From Bordetella parapertussis (GTDB lineage Bacteria > Pseudomonadota > Gammaproteobacteria > Burkholderiales > SG8-41): 37,083 bases of DNA. The stretch is taken from positions 1 through 37,083 of the forward strand of contig CAMBSS010000021.1 of NCBI GenBank assembly GCA_945870465.1. The letters run 5' to 3'. Shown here piece after piece: positions 16,071 to 27,505 of the stretch; position 1 is the stretch's first letter; the number at the start of each line of letters is the position of its first letter. Position numbers and translations under genes: made by a program. Below the pieces are notes generated by a model. That model made no database searches. It worked only from the letters and a program-made list of their open reading frames with translations, and was not told the origin of the DNA.

Positions 16071-16615
16071 TAGCGGGTCAGCCGGCCGTCGATGAAGCGG
16101 ACTTTGTCGCCGGTGCGAAAACCCGGCTCGACGTCGTACCTCACGCTGCGCATGTTGCCGTCGTCCATGCGCACGCTGACGTCGTAACTCAGCACTTTCT
16201 TGACGTTCTTTTCGATCTGGTGGCCGGCATAGGCGCCGCCTGCCGCGCCGACGATGGTCGCGGCGGTATTGCCGCGGCCCTGGCCGACCTGATGGCCGAG
16301 CAGGCCGCCGAGCAGCCCGCCGGCGATGACACCGACGGCACTGCCTTCACCGGGTTTTTCAGTGGTGCGGATCGAGTCGACCGTCCCGCAGGTCGTGCAC
16401 AGCGGCTGCGCCGCCGGGGGTTGCTGGACTTGTTGCTGAGGTTGCTGCTGGACCTGTTGCTGAGCGGGTTGTGGCACCGGCTGCACGTTCTGGCGCGCGG
16501 CGTCGTCGGTGCCCGGGTAGCGATAGTCGTTGGCGCGATTGTCCTGCGCGAGCACCGGCAGCGCTAGTGCGGCGGCGGCGATTAAAATCCACAAGCGTTG
16601 CTGATTACGATTCAT
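16067..16615 (-). CDS. Glycine-zipper 2TM domain envelope protein
   Basis: A 182-residue exported protein. GAGG precedes ATG 16615. Residues 1-23 form a Sec signal (cleavage near VLA/QDN). A low-complexity Gln/Pro-rich region (about 42-70) leads to a CTTC motif (Cys73, Cys76), the usual start of this family. The glycine-zipper segment follows (GSAVGVIAGGLLGGLLGHQVGQGRG, then AGGAYAGHQIEKNVKK), and a small beta domain ends the protein (YDVSVRMDDGNMRSVRYDVEPGFRTGDKVRFIDG). Related proteins include SlyB/PcpY-like outer membrane proteins, but there is no lipobox. It probably sits in or near the outer membrane; function unknown. Confidence 0.85.
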   Translation of the reverse strand: MNRNQQRLWILIAAAALALPVLAQDNRANDYRYPGTDDAARQNVQPVPQPAQQQVQQQPQQQVQQPPAAQPLCTTCGTVDSIRTTEKPGEGSAVGVIAGGLLGGLLGHQVGQGRGNTAATIVGAAGGAYAGHQIEKNVKKVLSYDVSVRMDDGNMRSVRYDVEPGFRTGDKVRFIDGRLTRY

Positions 16616-16693
16616 GTTTGAGCCTCCCCGATCACCAAGTCAGCCAATTATAGTCCAGCTGATTGCCGCCTTGCCGCCAACTATTTCACATAT

Positions 16694-18658
<1,965 letters not shown>

Positions 18659-18676
18659 GGTGGCAGGCACGCGGAC

Positions 18677-20182
18677 TTACTCGGGACGCATTTGCGGAAA
18701 CAGGATCACGTCGCGGATGCTTGCGCTGTCGGTTAGCAGCATGACGAGGCGGTCGATGCCGATGCCGGCGCCGGCCGTCGGCGGCAGGCCGTATTCGAGC
18801 GCGCGAATGTAGTCGGCGTCGTAGTGCATCGCTTCCTGGTCGCCGGCGTCTTTTTGCTTCGCCTGTTCCTGGAAACGCGCGGCCTGATCTTCAGAGTCGT
18901 TCAGCTCGGAAAAGCCGTTGGCGATTTCGCGGCCCGCCATATAGAGCTCGAAGCGCTCGGTGTATTCCGGGTCGAGATCGTCGCGGCGCGCCAGTGGCGA
19001 AACCTCCGCCGGGTAATGGTGGATAAACGTCGGTTCGAACAACTCGGTTTCCACCGTGTTCTCAAACAGGGTCAGCTGCAACCCGTGAATGCCGTCCGTC
19101 GGGCGAAACGCAATCTTGAGCTCATTCAGCTTCGCGATCAGCGCATCGCGGTTCTTGAGCATTTCGTCGGTGATGCCGGGATGATATTTCTTGATCGCTT
19201 CGGCTATCGTAATTCGCGCAAAAGGTTTTTCCAGGTCCATTTCGCGGCCTTGATAGGTCAGCTTGACGGTGCCCAGTACTGCCTGGGCGACCTCGCGGAA
19301 CATGTGCTCGATGAACACCATCAAATACGTGTAATCGCGGTGAGCGCAATAGAACTCGACCATCGTGAATTCTGGATTGTGGCGCGTCGAAATGCCTTCG
19401 TTGCGGAAATTGCGGTTGATTTCGAATACCTTTTCGAAACCGCCGACCACCAGCCGCTTCAGGTAGAGCTCGGGTGCGATGCGCAGGTAGAGCTGCATGT
19501 CGAGCGCATTGTGATGGGTCATGAACGGGCGCGCCGATGCGCCGCCCGGAATCGGGTGCATCATCGGAGTCTCGACCTCGAGATAGCGTTTGTTCAGGAA
19601 AAACTGGCGGATGGCCTGGATAATGCGTGAGCGCTGCACGAACCTGAGGCGGGTGTCTTCGTTCGCGATCAGGTCCAGGTAGCGCTGGCGGTAGCGTTGT
19701 TCCTGGTTGGTCAGCCCGTGAAATTTCTCGGGCAGGGGGCGCAGCGATTTGGTCAGCAGGACAAGCTGCCTGACGCGCACCGTCAGCTCGTTGGTCTTGG
19801 TCTTGAACAGCACGCCTTCGGCACCGATGATGTCGCCGGTATCATAGTGCTTGAATTCCGCGTGTTGCTCCTTGCCGGGGTAGCTGTCGGTGATGTAGAG
19901 CTGGATGCTGCCGCTCATGTCCTGGATGGTGGCGAAGCTCGCCTTGCCCATCACGCGCTTCAACATCATGCGGCCGGCAACCTTGACCACGACCGGATTC
20001 AGGTCGAGCGAGTCGCGGTCGCGATCTTCGTAGTCCTCGAGCAGATCGCCAGCAAGGTTGTCGCGCTGAAACTGGTTCGGAAACGCAATGCCTTTGGCGC
20101 GCAGCGCCTGCAGCTTGGCGCGCCGCTCGGCGATGATCTGGTTTTCGTCGAGTTCCGGCGGAGTGGTCGGTTGATCGCTCAT
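18677..20182 (-). CDS. lysS: Lysyl-tRNA synthetase, class II
   Basis: A 501-residue class II enzyme that charges tRNA-Lys. The N-terminal OB-fold anticodon domain spans about residues 60-165 ([26 protein letters not shown]). Class II motif 2 is [20 protein letters not shown] and motif 3 is [14 protein letters not shown] near the C terminus. [16 protein letters not shown] and the EQ-type tail are normal. It starts at ATG 20182, 19 nt after prfB, the same prfB-lysS order as in E. coli and many proteobacteria. Intact. Confidence 0.97.
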   Translation of the reverse strand: MSDQPTTPPELDENQIIAERRAKLQALRAKGIAFPNQFQRDNLAGDLLEDYEDRDRDSLDLNPVVVKVAGRMMLKRVMGKASFATIQDMSGSIQLYITDSYPGKEQHAEFKHYDTGDIIGAEGVLFKTKTNELTVRVRQLVLLTKSLRPLPEKFHGLTNQEQRYRQRYLDLIANEDTRLRFVQRSRIIQAIRQFFLNKRYLEVETPMMHPIPGGASARPFMTHHNALDMQLYLRIAPELYLKRLVVGGFEKVFEINRNFRNEGISTRHNPEFTMVEFYCAHRDYTYLMVFIEHMFREVAQAVLGTVKLTYQGREMDLEKPFARITIAEAIKKYHPGITDEMLKNRDALIAKLNELKIAFRPTDGIHGLQLTLFENTVETELFEPTFIHHYPAEVSPLARRDDLDPEYTERFELYMAGREIANGFSELNDSEDQAARFQEQAKQKDAGDQEAMHYDADYIRALEYGLPPTAGAGIGIDRLVMLLTDSASIRDVILFPQMRPE

Positions 20183-20201
20183 GATGTCCTTGGCGTGTCT
20201 G

Positions 20202-21306
20202 TTAAATGCCCTGTTTGAGGCTGGCGGTGATGAATTCGTCGAGATTGCCGTCGAGCACGGATTGCGTATTGCCGATTTCGACGTTGGTGCGCAGGTCCTT
20301 GATGCGGGACTGGTCGAGCACGTAGGAGCGGATCTGGTGGCCCCAGCCGATATCGGTCTTGGTGTCTTCCAGCGCCTGCTTTTCCTCGTTGCGCTTCCTG
20401 ATTTCCAGCTCGTAGAGCCGCGCTTTCAGCATGGCCATCGCTTCGGCGCGGTTGCGGTGCTGCGAGCGGTCGCTCTGGCACTGCACGACGATACCGGTGG
20501 GCGCATGCGTGATGCGGATCGCCGAGTCGGTCTTGTTGATGTGCTGGCCGCCGGCACCGGAGGCGCGAAAAGTGTCGATGCGCAGGTCGGCGGGATTGAT
20601 TTCGATCTGTATGGTGTCGTCGATCTCCGGGTAGACGAACACGCTCGCAAACGACGTGTGCCGCCGGTTGTTGGAATCGAACGGTGATTTGCGCACCAGG
20701 CGGTGAATGCCGGTTTCAGTGCGCAGATGGCCGAATGCGTAATCGCCGGTGACTTTCAGCGCCGCGCTTTTGAGCCCCGCGACGTCGCCCGGCGACTCTT
20801 CGAGCAGTTCGACACGGAAGCCCTTGCGCTCGCAATAGCGCATGTACATGCGCTCGAGCGTCTGTGTCCAGTCCTGCGCTTCGGTGCCGCCCTGGCCGGA
20901 CTGGATGTCGACAAAGCAGTTGTTCGGATCCATCGGGTTCGAAAACATGCGCCGGAATTCGACATCGGCGACGGTCTTTTCGAGGGCGAGCGCGTCGCTT
21001 TCTATCGTTTTCAGCGCCGCGTCGTCGTTTTCGCTGCGCGCCATCGCGAAGAGTTCGGTGCCGTCGCTCAGGTCCTGGTCGAGTTTCGCCATGGTCGTGA
21101 CCAGCGCTTCGAGCGTTTTTCTCTCGCGGCCGAGGTCCTGCGCGCGCTTGGGGTCGTTCCACACCGCCGGGTCTTCGGCGAGCTTGACTACTTCGGCCAG
21201 GCGCTGTTGTTTCGCTTCGAAGTCAAAGATACCTCCGCAGCTCGGCATTGCGCTGGCCCAGATCCTGCAGCCGCCGTGCTATGGCATTGAGTTGTTCAGC
21301 TTCCAT
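20202..21306 (-). CDS. prfB: Peptide chain release factor 2, with programmed +1 frameshift
   Basis: RF2 terminates translation at UGA and UAA. Translation starts at ATG 21306 and after 27 codons reaches an in-frame TGA (21225-21223). The site reads AGG TAT CTT TGA C, with the Shine-Dalgarno-like GGAGG just upstream, exactly the known autoregulatory slip site. After a +1 slip at CTT the second frame continues from 21224 to 20202, for 367 residues in all. The anticodon-mimic tripeptide is Ser207-Pro-Phe209 and the catalytic GGQ is at 252-254, two positions beyond E. coli RF2. Low RF2 favours the slip and raises RF2. A simple gene finder would start it falsely near 21248. Neighbours recJ and lysS are on the same strand. 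Confidence 0.97.
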
Positions 21307-21347
21307 GGGAGGTTTATGCGAAGAATCGCCCGTGCGAAAAAAGCGCG

Positions 21348-21353
21348 ATTATA
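21348..21353 (-). promoter_or_regulatory. -10 element of the prfB promoter
   Basis: TATAAT on the minus strand, about 42 nt before the prfB ATG and between the recJ stop and prfB. No good -35 is visible. It suggests that prfB-lysS has its own promoter apart from recJ. Confidence 0.4.
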
Positions 21354-21394
21354 CAGGACACTGAGCCCGAATCGGCCGGCAATGGCGATTTTTG

Positions 21395-23164
21395 CTAGGC
21401 CGGCTGCCAGTGCTCGATGGTGAGCTGCAGCGTCTGCGCGCCGTTCCATTCGTTGACGCCGATGCGGTAGACGGCGCGTATGCGCGGCGGCAGCGGTTCG
21501 GCGTGCGAAAACAGCATGGCTTCGATGTCGCGGCCGTCTTTGGTGAGACGCAGCTTGAGGTGGCGTTCGCCGACCACGCGCTGGCGGGCGACCGTGAATT
21601 CGTCGTCGAAAGTCGGCGCCGGAAAGCCCTGGCCCCACACCGCGTGCTCCAGCACGCGCGCCGCTTCGAGCGTGCAGTGCTCGACGGGCAGCGCGCCGTC
21701 GGTTTCGATGATGCGGTCGAGGTCGGCAGGCGACAGCAGCGACTGCACGACGGCCTCGAATTCGGCGCGAAAGCGCTCGAAGCCGGCTTCGTGCAGCGTG
21801 AGCCCCGCGGCGGCCGCGTGGCCGCCAAAGCGCAGAATGAGATCAGGCATGCGCTTGGCCACGAGGTCGAGCGCATCGCGCAAATGCAGCGCGCCGATCG
21901 AGCGTCCCGAGCCCTTGATTTCGCCGTCGGTGCCGCGCGCGAAAGCGATGACCGGGCGGTGGTAGCGCTCCTTCAGACGCGAGGCGACGATGCCGATCAC
22001 GCCCTGGTGCCAGCCGGGATCGAACAGGCTGAGACTGTAACTGTCCTGCGGAGGTAGCGCCGCGAGCGCGGCCAGCGCGTCTTCATGCATGTCGGCTTCG
22101 ATTGAGCGCCGTTTGCGGTTGAATTCATCGAGCTGGCGCGCAATGCGTTCAGCGGTGCCGGGGTCGTTGGTGATCAGGCATTCGATGCCGACCGTCATGT
22201 CGTCGAGCCGGCCGGCGGCATTCAGCCGTGGCCCCAGCACAAAGCCGAGATCGTAAGTCGATGCGCGCGCCGCCTCGCGGCCGCCCACGCGCAGCAGTGC
22301 TGCGATGCCGGGCCAGGTGCGGCCGCTGCGTATGCGCTGCAGTCCCTGCTGCACGAGGATGCGGTTGTTGTCGTCGAGCTTCACTACGTCGGCGACGGTG
22401 CCGAGCGCAACGAGATCGAGGAGGGCGGCGAGATTGGGCTCCGCTGCGCGGCGTGAGGCGTGAGGCGAGAGGCGAGAGGCGGGAACTTCGTTCGCCAATG
22501 CGGCCGCGTTGCCGCGCGCGCTTTCGAACCACCCGCGCTTGCGCAGCTCCGCTCTCAGGGCGAGCATCAGGTAGAACATCACGCCGACGCCGGCGAGGTT
22601 TTTGCTCGGGAAGCCGCAGCCGGGTTGGTTTGGATTGATGATGCACCATGCGTCGGGCAGTGTTGCGCCGGGCAGATGATGGTCGGTGATCAATACGCGC
22701 ATACCCAGCGCATTGGCGGCGGCCACGCCGTCGACGCTCGCGATGCCGTTGTCGACCGTGATCAGGATGTCGGGGTTCTTGAGTTGCTTGGCGAGTGCCA
22801 CGATTTCCGGCGTCAGGCCGTAGCCGTATTCGAAACGGTTGGGCACCAGGAATTCGACGTTGGCGCCGAACTCGCGCAGCGCGCGCATGCCGACCGCGCA
22901 CGCCGTGGCGCCGTCGGAATCGTAATCAGCGACGATCAGCAGGCGCTGCTTCGCGGCAATCGCGTCCGCGAGCAGACCCGCCATGCGTTCCAAGTTATGC
23001 AGTCCTGCGAGCGGCGAGAGTCCGCCGAGGTCGGCAGCAAGCTGCTGCGGCGATGCAATGCCGCGCGCGGCGTAAATCTGCGCGAGCAGCGGGTGTATGC
23101 CGGCCGCGGCGAGCGCCGATTGCGCTGCCGGCGGGGCTCTACGTCTGGCTATGTTGAGGTGCAT
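21395..23164 (-). CDS. recJ: Single-stranded-DNA-specific exonuclease RecJ
   Basis: A 5'-3' exonuclease on single-stranded DNA for recombination and mismatch repair. I place the start at ATG 23164 (HLNIARRRAPP), 7 nt after the rpfE stop, giving 589 residues; upstream codons overlap rpfE. DHH-family motifs are present: VADYDSDGATA (motif I), TVDNGIA, TDHHLPG (DHH), GTVADVV, and the DHHA1 part GSGRSIGALHLRDALD with FGGHAAAAGLTL. One odd feature is a low-complexity insert (about residues 245-270, SPHASRR) encoded by four 7-bp repeats at 22453-22480, between the DHH core and EPNLAALLDLVALGT. The frame stays open, so the enzyme is probably functional. Confidence 0.93.
   Translation of the reverse strand: MHLNIARRRAPPAAQSALAAAGIHPLLAQIYAARGIASPQQLAADLGGLSPLAGLHNLERMAGLLADAIAAKQRLLIVADYDSDGATACAVGMRALREFGANVEFLVPNRFEYGYGLTPEIVALAKQLKNPDILITVDNGIASVDGVAAANALGMRVLITDHHLPGATLPDAWCIINPNQPGCGFPSKNLAGVGVMFYLMLALRAELRKRGWFESARGNAAALANEVPASRLSPHASRRAAEPNLAALLDLVALGTVADVVKLDDNNRILVQQGLQRIRSGRTWPGIAALLRVGGREAARASTYDLGFVLGPRLNAAGRLDDMTVGIECLITNDPGTAERIARQLDEFNRKRRSIEADMHEDALAALAALPPQDSYSLSLFDPGWHQGVIGIVASRLKERYHRPVIAFARGTDGEIKGSGRSIGALHLRDALDLVAKRMPDLILRFGGHAAAAGLTLHEAGFERFRAEFEAVVQSLLSPADLDRIIETDGALPVEHCTLEAARVLEHAVWGQGFPAPTFDDEFTVARQRVVGERHLKLRLTKDGRDIEAMLFSHAEPLPPRIRAVYRIGVNEWNGAQTLQLTIEHWQPA
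22453..22480 (+). repeat. Four tandem 7-bp repeats inside recJ
   Basis: GTGAGGC, GTGAGGC, GAGAGGC and GAGAGGC lie head to tail. The array is 28 bp and lies within an apparent surface insert of RecJ. Copy-number change by one unit would shift the frame. Confidence 0.8.
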
Positions 23165-23171
23165 GGTTGTT

Positions 23172-24200
23172 TCACGCGAGTCCGGCATAAGCTGCGAGCG
23201 GGCGGGCGCGCCGCCAGAACCGCCGCATGTCCGCTGCTGCTGCAGTCGCTGCAAGCAGGTTTTCGCTGTTGCAGGCGGTCAGCGTGAGGGTGTCAATTTT
23301 CCTCGCGCGCAGGGCGGCGAGCAACGGGTTGATCCATTGTTCGTCGAGCGCTTCGATTTGTGTCCGCCAGTTGGTGACGTCGCCCGCGTGCAGCGCGTGT
23401 GCCGGCGCGTCGAGTTCCAGCAGGTGATAGCCGGCAGTCGCAGTGGCCAGCCACGCCGTTCCATTGGCGGGCAAGTCGTGATGGGCGATACTGGCGGCAA
23501 TCGCGAACGCGTGCGTCAGATGATCGCCGCCCCACGTTGCCGTGTAATGTGACTGCGCAATGACAGGCAGCGCTCCGCCACCCCACAGCCAGATGCTGTT
23601 GGCGGCCGCCGCGCCGCGCGCTTCGCGCGCCGCGGTAACCGGATGGTTGTGCAATATCATCTGCGCTTCGTTCATGACGCGGTGCCACGCGAGCGCGTCA
23701 CCGCCTTGCGGCAAATGATGCTTGATGCTGCGATTGAGTGCTCGCGCGAGCGGCGTAGTGACGAGTTGCGGGACGCGCTGGCAGCGCAAATACCAGCGGG
23801 CAGGCGTCGGCGCGCAAAAGACGATGCCATCAGCCGCGAAATGCTGATTGAGCGCTGCCATCAGGTCGCGCGTTTCCCCGTCTGAAAAGTCGGTCGCGCG
23901 GCCGGCGATGATCAAACGGTTGCGGTCTACGCGCAGTTGTATCGGATCGGCGCACAGCCAGTAATGGTTTGCGGGCCCGCCGCCGTCGGCCTTGAGCATC
24001 AATGCCGCGAGCGGGAGGTCCTGCTGCCGCGGCACACCGTACCGCTCGCACAACCAGTCCTCACGGGTGACCGGCGGGTGCCTTGCAGTGTTGCCGCGCG
24101 CCAGTATGGTGCCCAGGTGCGCCAGACGTAATCCCGCATATGGCTCGGAGCCGAGTTCGTGCGGCGGCAGCAGGTCGGGGATCAGCAGGGTGCAATGCAT
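23172..24200 (-). CDS. RpfE-family regulatory protein (phosphoglycerate mutase-like)
   Basis: A 342-residue protein of the family named RpfE in Xanthomonas and annotated elsewhere as cofactor-independent phosphoglycerate mutase-related. I choose ATG 24200 (HCTLLIPDLLPP), since the longer frame runs antisense to lolC. Recognisable parts are LLIPDLLPPH at the start, HYWLCADPIQLRVDRNRLII and NSIWLWGGGALP. The match is by family pattern and by context: this gene precedes recJ in many beta- and gammaproteobacteria, as in the xanthomonad rpf region. Biochemical role is not established to my knowledge. It leads a minus-strand run with recJ, prfB and lysS. Confidence 0.75.
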   Translation of the reverse strand: MHCTLLIPDLLPPHELGSEPYAGLRLAHLGTILARGNTARHPPVTREDWLCERYGVPRQQDLPLAALMLKADGGGPANHYWLCADPIQLRVDRNRLIIAGRATDFSDGETRDLMAALNQHFAADGIVFCAPTPARWYLRCQRVPQLVTTPLARALNRSIKHHLPQGGDALAWHRVMNEAQMILHNHPVTAAREARGAAAANSIWLWGGGALPVIAQSHYTATWGGDHLTHAFAIAASIAHHDLPANGTAWLATATAGYHLLELDAPAHALHAGDVTNWRTQIEALDEQWINPLLAALRARKIDTLTLTACNSENLLAATAAAADMRRFWRRARPLAAYAGLA

Positions 24201-24290
24201 CGACGTCAGTTTAACATTCGCGTGGCGGGGGAATGTATGCGACTGCGCCCGCGTTGTGGCAAACTTGCGCCCACACTCGCGGACTTTCAC

Positions 24291-25535
24291 TTGCAATCCT
24301 ACGAACTCTTCATCGGCCTGCGCTATACGCGCGCGCGGCAGCGCAGCCGTTTCATATCATTCATCTCACTGGTGTCGGTGATCGGCATCGCGCTGGGCAT
24401 CATGGTGCTGATTACCGTGCTGTCGGTGATGAACGGCTTTCAGCGCGAAGTGCGCACGCGCATTCTGAGCGTGGCCTCGCACATCCAGATTTCCGGTCCC
24501 AATAACACGCTCGCCGACTGGCGTCCGCTCGCCGACAAGTCGCGGCAGAACGAGCAGGTGGTGGCGGCGGCGCCGTACGTTTCGGCGCAGGGGCTGCTGT
24601 CGAGCGGCAGCATAGTGCGCGGCGCCTATATACGCGGCGTCATCCCGGACGCCGAAGAAAAAGTCGCCGACCTCGCGCAGCATATGAAGTCCGGCAGCCT
24701 CACGGCATTGAAGCCCGGCGAATTCGGCATTGTCCTCGGCATCGAGTTGGCGCGTGCGTTGACCGCAGGGGTCGGCGACAAGGTGGTGCTGATTGCGCCG
24801 CAGGGCCAGGTGACGCCCGCCGGCATTCTGCCGCGCCTGCGGCAGTTCACCGTGGTCGGGATATTCGCGGTCGACCACTATGAATACGATTCCGGTCTCG
24901 CGCTGGTCGACATGGAAGACGCGCAAAAACTCTACCGCATGGGCGACGCGGTTAGCGGCGTGCGGCTCAAGCTCAAGGACCTTTTCGAATCGGGCCGCGT
25001 GTCGCGGGAACTTTCGGCGAGCCTCGGCCCCGATGCCTACATTACCGACTGGACGCGTCTGAACGCGAATTTCTTCCGCGCCGTCGATATCGAAAAGCGC
25101 ATGATGTTTCTGATCGTGTTCCTGATCATTGCAGTGGCGGCGTTCAACATCGTGTCCAGCCTCTTCATGGCCGTCAAGGACAAGCAGGCGGACATCGCGA
25201 TTCTGCGCACGCTGGGTGCGAGTCCCGGCAGCGTGATGAAAATCTTCCTGATCCAGGGCACGCTGATCGGTTTAATGGGAACGCTGGCGGGTGTTGCCGC
25301 CGGCATCGCTTTGGCGGTCAATGTCGACGTCGTCGTGCCGTTCATCGAAAACCTGCTCGGCTTCAAATTTTTGTCGAAAGACGTTTACCAGATCAGCGAT
25401 CTGCCGTCGGAGCTGCGCGCGGCCGATGTTCTGCTTACAGCGTTCTTTTCGTTCGTTGTGTGTCTGCTGGCGACCATCTATCCAAGCTACCGCGCCGCGA
25501 AAATCAATCCCGCCGAGGCATTGCGCTATGAGTAA
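24291..25535 (+). CDS. lolC: Lipoprotein-releasing ABC transporter permease LolC/E
   Basis: The membrane subunit that, with the LolD ATPase, extracts outer-membrane lipoproteins from the inner membrane and passes them to LolA. I prefer TTG 24291 ([20 protein letters not shown], the usual N terminus), 414 residues. ATG 24237, preceded by GGGGGA, would add 18 residues. Four transmembrane helices are visible: one near the N terminus ([21 protein letters not shown]) and three in the C-terminal half, with a large periplasmic domain between. The FtsX-like C-terminal region ends [17 protein letters not shown]. lolD overlaps by 8 nt. Only one permease gene is present, as is common in bacteria with a combined LolC/E (LolF) form. 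Confidence 0.93.
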   Translation: MQSYELFIGLRYTRARQRSRFISFISLVSVIGIALGIMVLITVLSVMNGFQREVRTRILSVASHIQISGPNNTLADWRPLADKSRQNEQVVAAAPYVSAQGLLSSGSIVRGAYIRGVIPDAEEKVADLAQHMKSGSLTALKPGEFGIVLGIELARALTAGVGDKVVLIAPQGQVTPAGILPRLRQFTVVGIFAVDHYEYDSGLALVDMEDAQKLYRMGDAVSGVRLKLKDLFESGRVSRELSASLGPDAYITDWTRLNANFFRAVDIEKRMMFLIVFLIIAVAAFNIVSSLFMAVKDKQADIAILRTLGASPGSVMKIFLIQGTLIGLMGTLAGVAAGIALAVNVDVVVPFIENLLGFKFLSKDVYQISDLPSELRAADVLLTAFFSFVVCLLATIYPSYRAAKINPAEALRYE

Positions 25536-26202
25536 TGCCGCGCTCGCTTGCCGCGACCTGCGCAAGATTTATCTGCAGGGCCGGGCCGAGGTGCCGGTAT
25601 TGCTGGGCATCAATCTTTCGATTGCGAAAGGCGAGCACATCGCCATCGTCGGTTCGTCCGGTTCGGGCAAGAGCACCTTGCTGCATTTGCTGGGCGGGCT
25701 CGATGCCGCGACGAGCGGCGAGGTCGTGATCGGCGGGCGCAATATCCAGGCGCTCGATGAAGCCGAGCGTGGCGAGTTGCGTAACCGGCAACTCGGTTTT
25801 GTTTATCAGTTTCATCATCTGCTGCCGGAATTTTCCGCGATAGAAAACGTCGCGATGCCGCTGCTGATCCGGCGCATGCCGCCTGAAATAGCCAATGCTC
25901 GCGCCGTCGAGATGTTAGGCAAGGTCGGGCTTGCGCACCGTCTCGAACACGCGCCGTCGGAACTCTCGGGTGGCGAACGCCAGCGTGTCGCCATCGCGCG
26001 CGCCCTGATTACCAACCCATCCTGCGTGCTCGCCGACGAGCCGACCGGCAATCTAGACCGTCAGACCGCCGGCGAAGTTTTCGAACTGATGCTGGAACTC
26101 AATCGCGCGTTCAACACCAGTCTGGTGATAGCGACTCACGACGGTGCGCTGGCTGCGCGAGCGAGCCGCATCTTGCGTTTGGTGGACGGCGTGTTGCAGT
26201 AA
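25528..26202 (+). CDS. lolD: Lipoprotein-releasing system ATPase LolD
   Basis: A 224-residue ABC ATPase driving lipoprotein release with LolC. It starts at ATG 25528, inside the end of lolC (ATGAGTAA overlap), so translation is coupled. Walker [10 protein letters not shown] (42-50), the Q-loop [20 protein letters not shown] typical of LolD, the signature LSGGERQR, Walker [12 protein letters not shown] and the H-loop ATHD are all present. Full length. Confidence 0.96.
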   Translation: MSNAALACRDLRKIYLQGRAEVPVLLGINLSIAKGEHIAIVGSSGSGKSTLLHLLGGLDAATSGEVVIGGRNIQALDEAERGELRNRQLGFVYQFHHLLPEFSAIENVAMPLLIRRMPPEIANARAVEMLGKVGLAHRLEHAPSELSGGERQRVAIARALITNPSCVLADEPTGNLDRQTAGEVFELMLELNRAFNTSLVIATHDGALAARASRILRLVDGVLQ

Positions 26203-26251
26203 TCCTGAAGCGCTACGATAGCGCGGGAATCAGGCGTGCCTTGGCGCTGTA

Positions 26252-26764
26252 CTAAGGCCGGAATTGCGTATAAGCGTCCAGCAGGATTTTTACTGGCGAG
26301 TCCGGCAAGCCGCCGAGAAATGCACCGTAGGCAGCGACATTGGCACGTGCCGCAATACTCGGTGATGTTGCAGCTATCCCCAGCGTGGATGCGGGTGCGG
26401 ATTGTTGTAGTAAATCCTGCTCGATGTGTTCGGCGTCGAGTTCGCTGCGCTTGATGGCGCTGCGCAATGCTTCGGTAGTGGTGACTGGCAGCGGCTCTAT
26501 GCCGGTCTTGAGCCGGCGCCGCAGCGTTCGCAATGGCAACACGGCCTGTTCGCGCCATGTTTTTACCTGCGTATCCAGGTGCGTGACGTCATTGCGGTCG
26601 ATCTGCCGGTTTTGCGTCGCAATGAACAACAGGTAGAGCAACAGGTTGACGTCTACGCCGGTGCTGTCCTGCAACTGCAGGCAGGCATCGGCAACTGTCG
26701 GGCGTGCGTAGAAGGCGAGCGAGAATTGCCAGAACGCGGACGGATGATCGCCGGGTTCGGCCAT
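26252..26764 (-). CDS. TIGR02444/DUF2390 family protein
   Basis: A 170-residue protein recognised as the TIGR02444 family by its opening (SAFWQFSLAFYARPTVADACLQLQD, then GVDVNLLLYLLFIA) and the W-R-x-x-AVLPLRTLRRRLK segment. Predicted all-helical and cytoplasmic, with no signal or catalytic motif. Function unknown. It starts 9 bp after the ubiX stop on the same strand, so they are probably cotranscribed, and it converges on lolD with about 50 bp between. Confidence 0.75.
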   Translation of the reverse strand: MAEPGDHPSAFWQFSLAFYARPTVADACLQLQDSTGVDVNLLLYLLFIATQNRQIDRNDVTHLDTQVKTWREQAVLPLRTLRRRLKTGIEPLPVTTTEALRSAIKRSELDAEHIEQDLLQQSAPASTLGIAATSPSIAARANVAAYGAFLGGLPDSPVKILLDAYTQFRP

Positions 26765-26773
26765 GGCTAAAAC

Positions 26774-27376
26774 TTATTTGGCGCTGCGCTTTTTGCGCGC
26801 GGATGCGGCGGGAGCGGACTCCGTCCAGCGCTTGACGATGTGCGCGTCGATGCCGAAGAGGTCGAGCGCGCGGCCGACGGTCTGCTGGACGAGGTCATCC
26901 ACCGTTTTCGGGCGGCTGTAGAACGCGGGCACCGGCGGCATGATGATCGCACCGTTGCGCGTCGCCTGGTCCATCAGGGCGATGTGTCCGGCGTGCAGAG
27001 GCGTTTCGCGGAACAGCAGCACGACGCGGCGGCGTTCCTTCAGGCATACGTCGGCGGCGCGCACCACCAGTTCATCGTTATAGCAGTTGGCGATACCGCT
27101 TAAGGACTTCACGGAGCATGGCGCGACCAGCATGCCTTCAGTTTTGAATGAGCCGCTGGAAATCGACGCGCCGATGTCCTTGTAGTTATATAGCTGGTCG
27201 GCCAGCTTGCGCACCTGGTCGGCGGTGTAGTCGGTCTCTTCGAGTATGGTGCGCAACGCCGAAGGCGTGAGGATGAGGTGGGTCTCGATATCGTCGATGG
27301 CGCGCAGCGCTTCCAGCGCGCGTATGCCGTAGATAACGCCGGATGCTCCGGTGATGGCGACAATCAGGCGTTTCAT
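26774..27376 (-). CDS. ubiX: Flavin prenyltransferase UbiX
   Basis: A 200-residue enzyme that attaches a dimethylallyl group to FMN, making the prenylated-FMN cofactor for the UbiD decarboxylase of ubiquinone synthesis. The N-terminal flavin loop VAITGASGVIYGIR (6-19), GSFKTEGMLVAPCSVKSLSGIANCYNDELVVRAADVCLKERR (75-117), FRETPLHAGH (122-131) and MPPVPAFYSRPKT (146-158) are all diagnostic. The start is ATG 27376; a longer frame upstream is only antisense to pyrD. The C-terminal Lys/Ala tail is normal. ubiD is not in the window. Confidence 0.96.
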   Translation of the reverse strand: MKRLIVAITGASGVIYGIRALEALRAIDDIETHLILTPSALRTILEETDYTADQVRKLADQLYNYKDIGASISSGSFKTEGMLVAPCSVKSLSGIANCYNDELVVRAADVCLKERRRVVLLFRETPLHAGHIALMDQATRNGAIIMPPVPAFYSRPKTVDDLVQQTVGRALDLFGIDAHIVKRWTESAPAASARKKRSAK

Positions 27377-27505
27377 GGCGTAACCTCGAATCGATTCACG
27401 ACGCTGCCGGTTGCGTTGCCCGTCCCCGCGCCATCGTGTAGAGTTTGCGGCGATTGTAGCAGAACCGACATCGCGTTTATCAACTCCGGCGGCGACCAAC
27501 TCTTC

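Noticed and set aside
22453..22480. CRISPR array
   Set aside because: Units are only 7 bp with no spacers, inside a coding frame. No CRISPR-like array was seen anywhere in the window.
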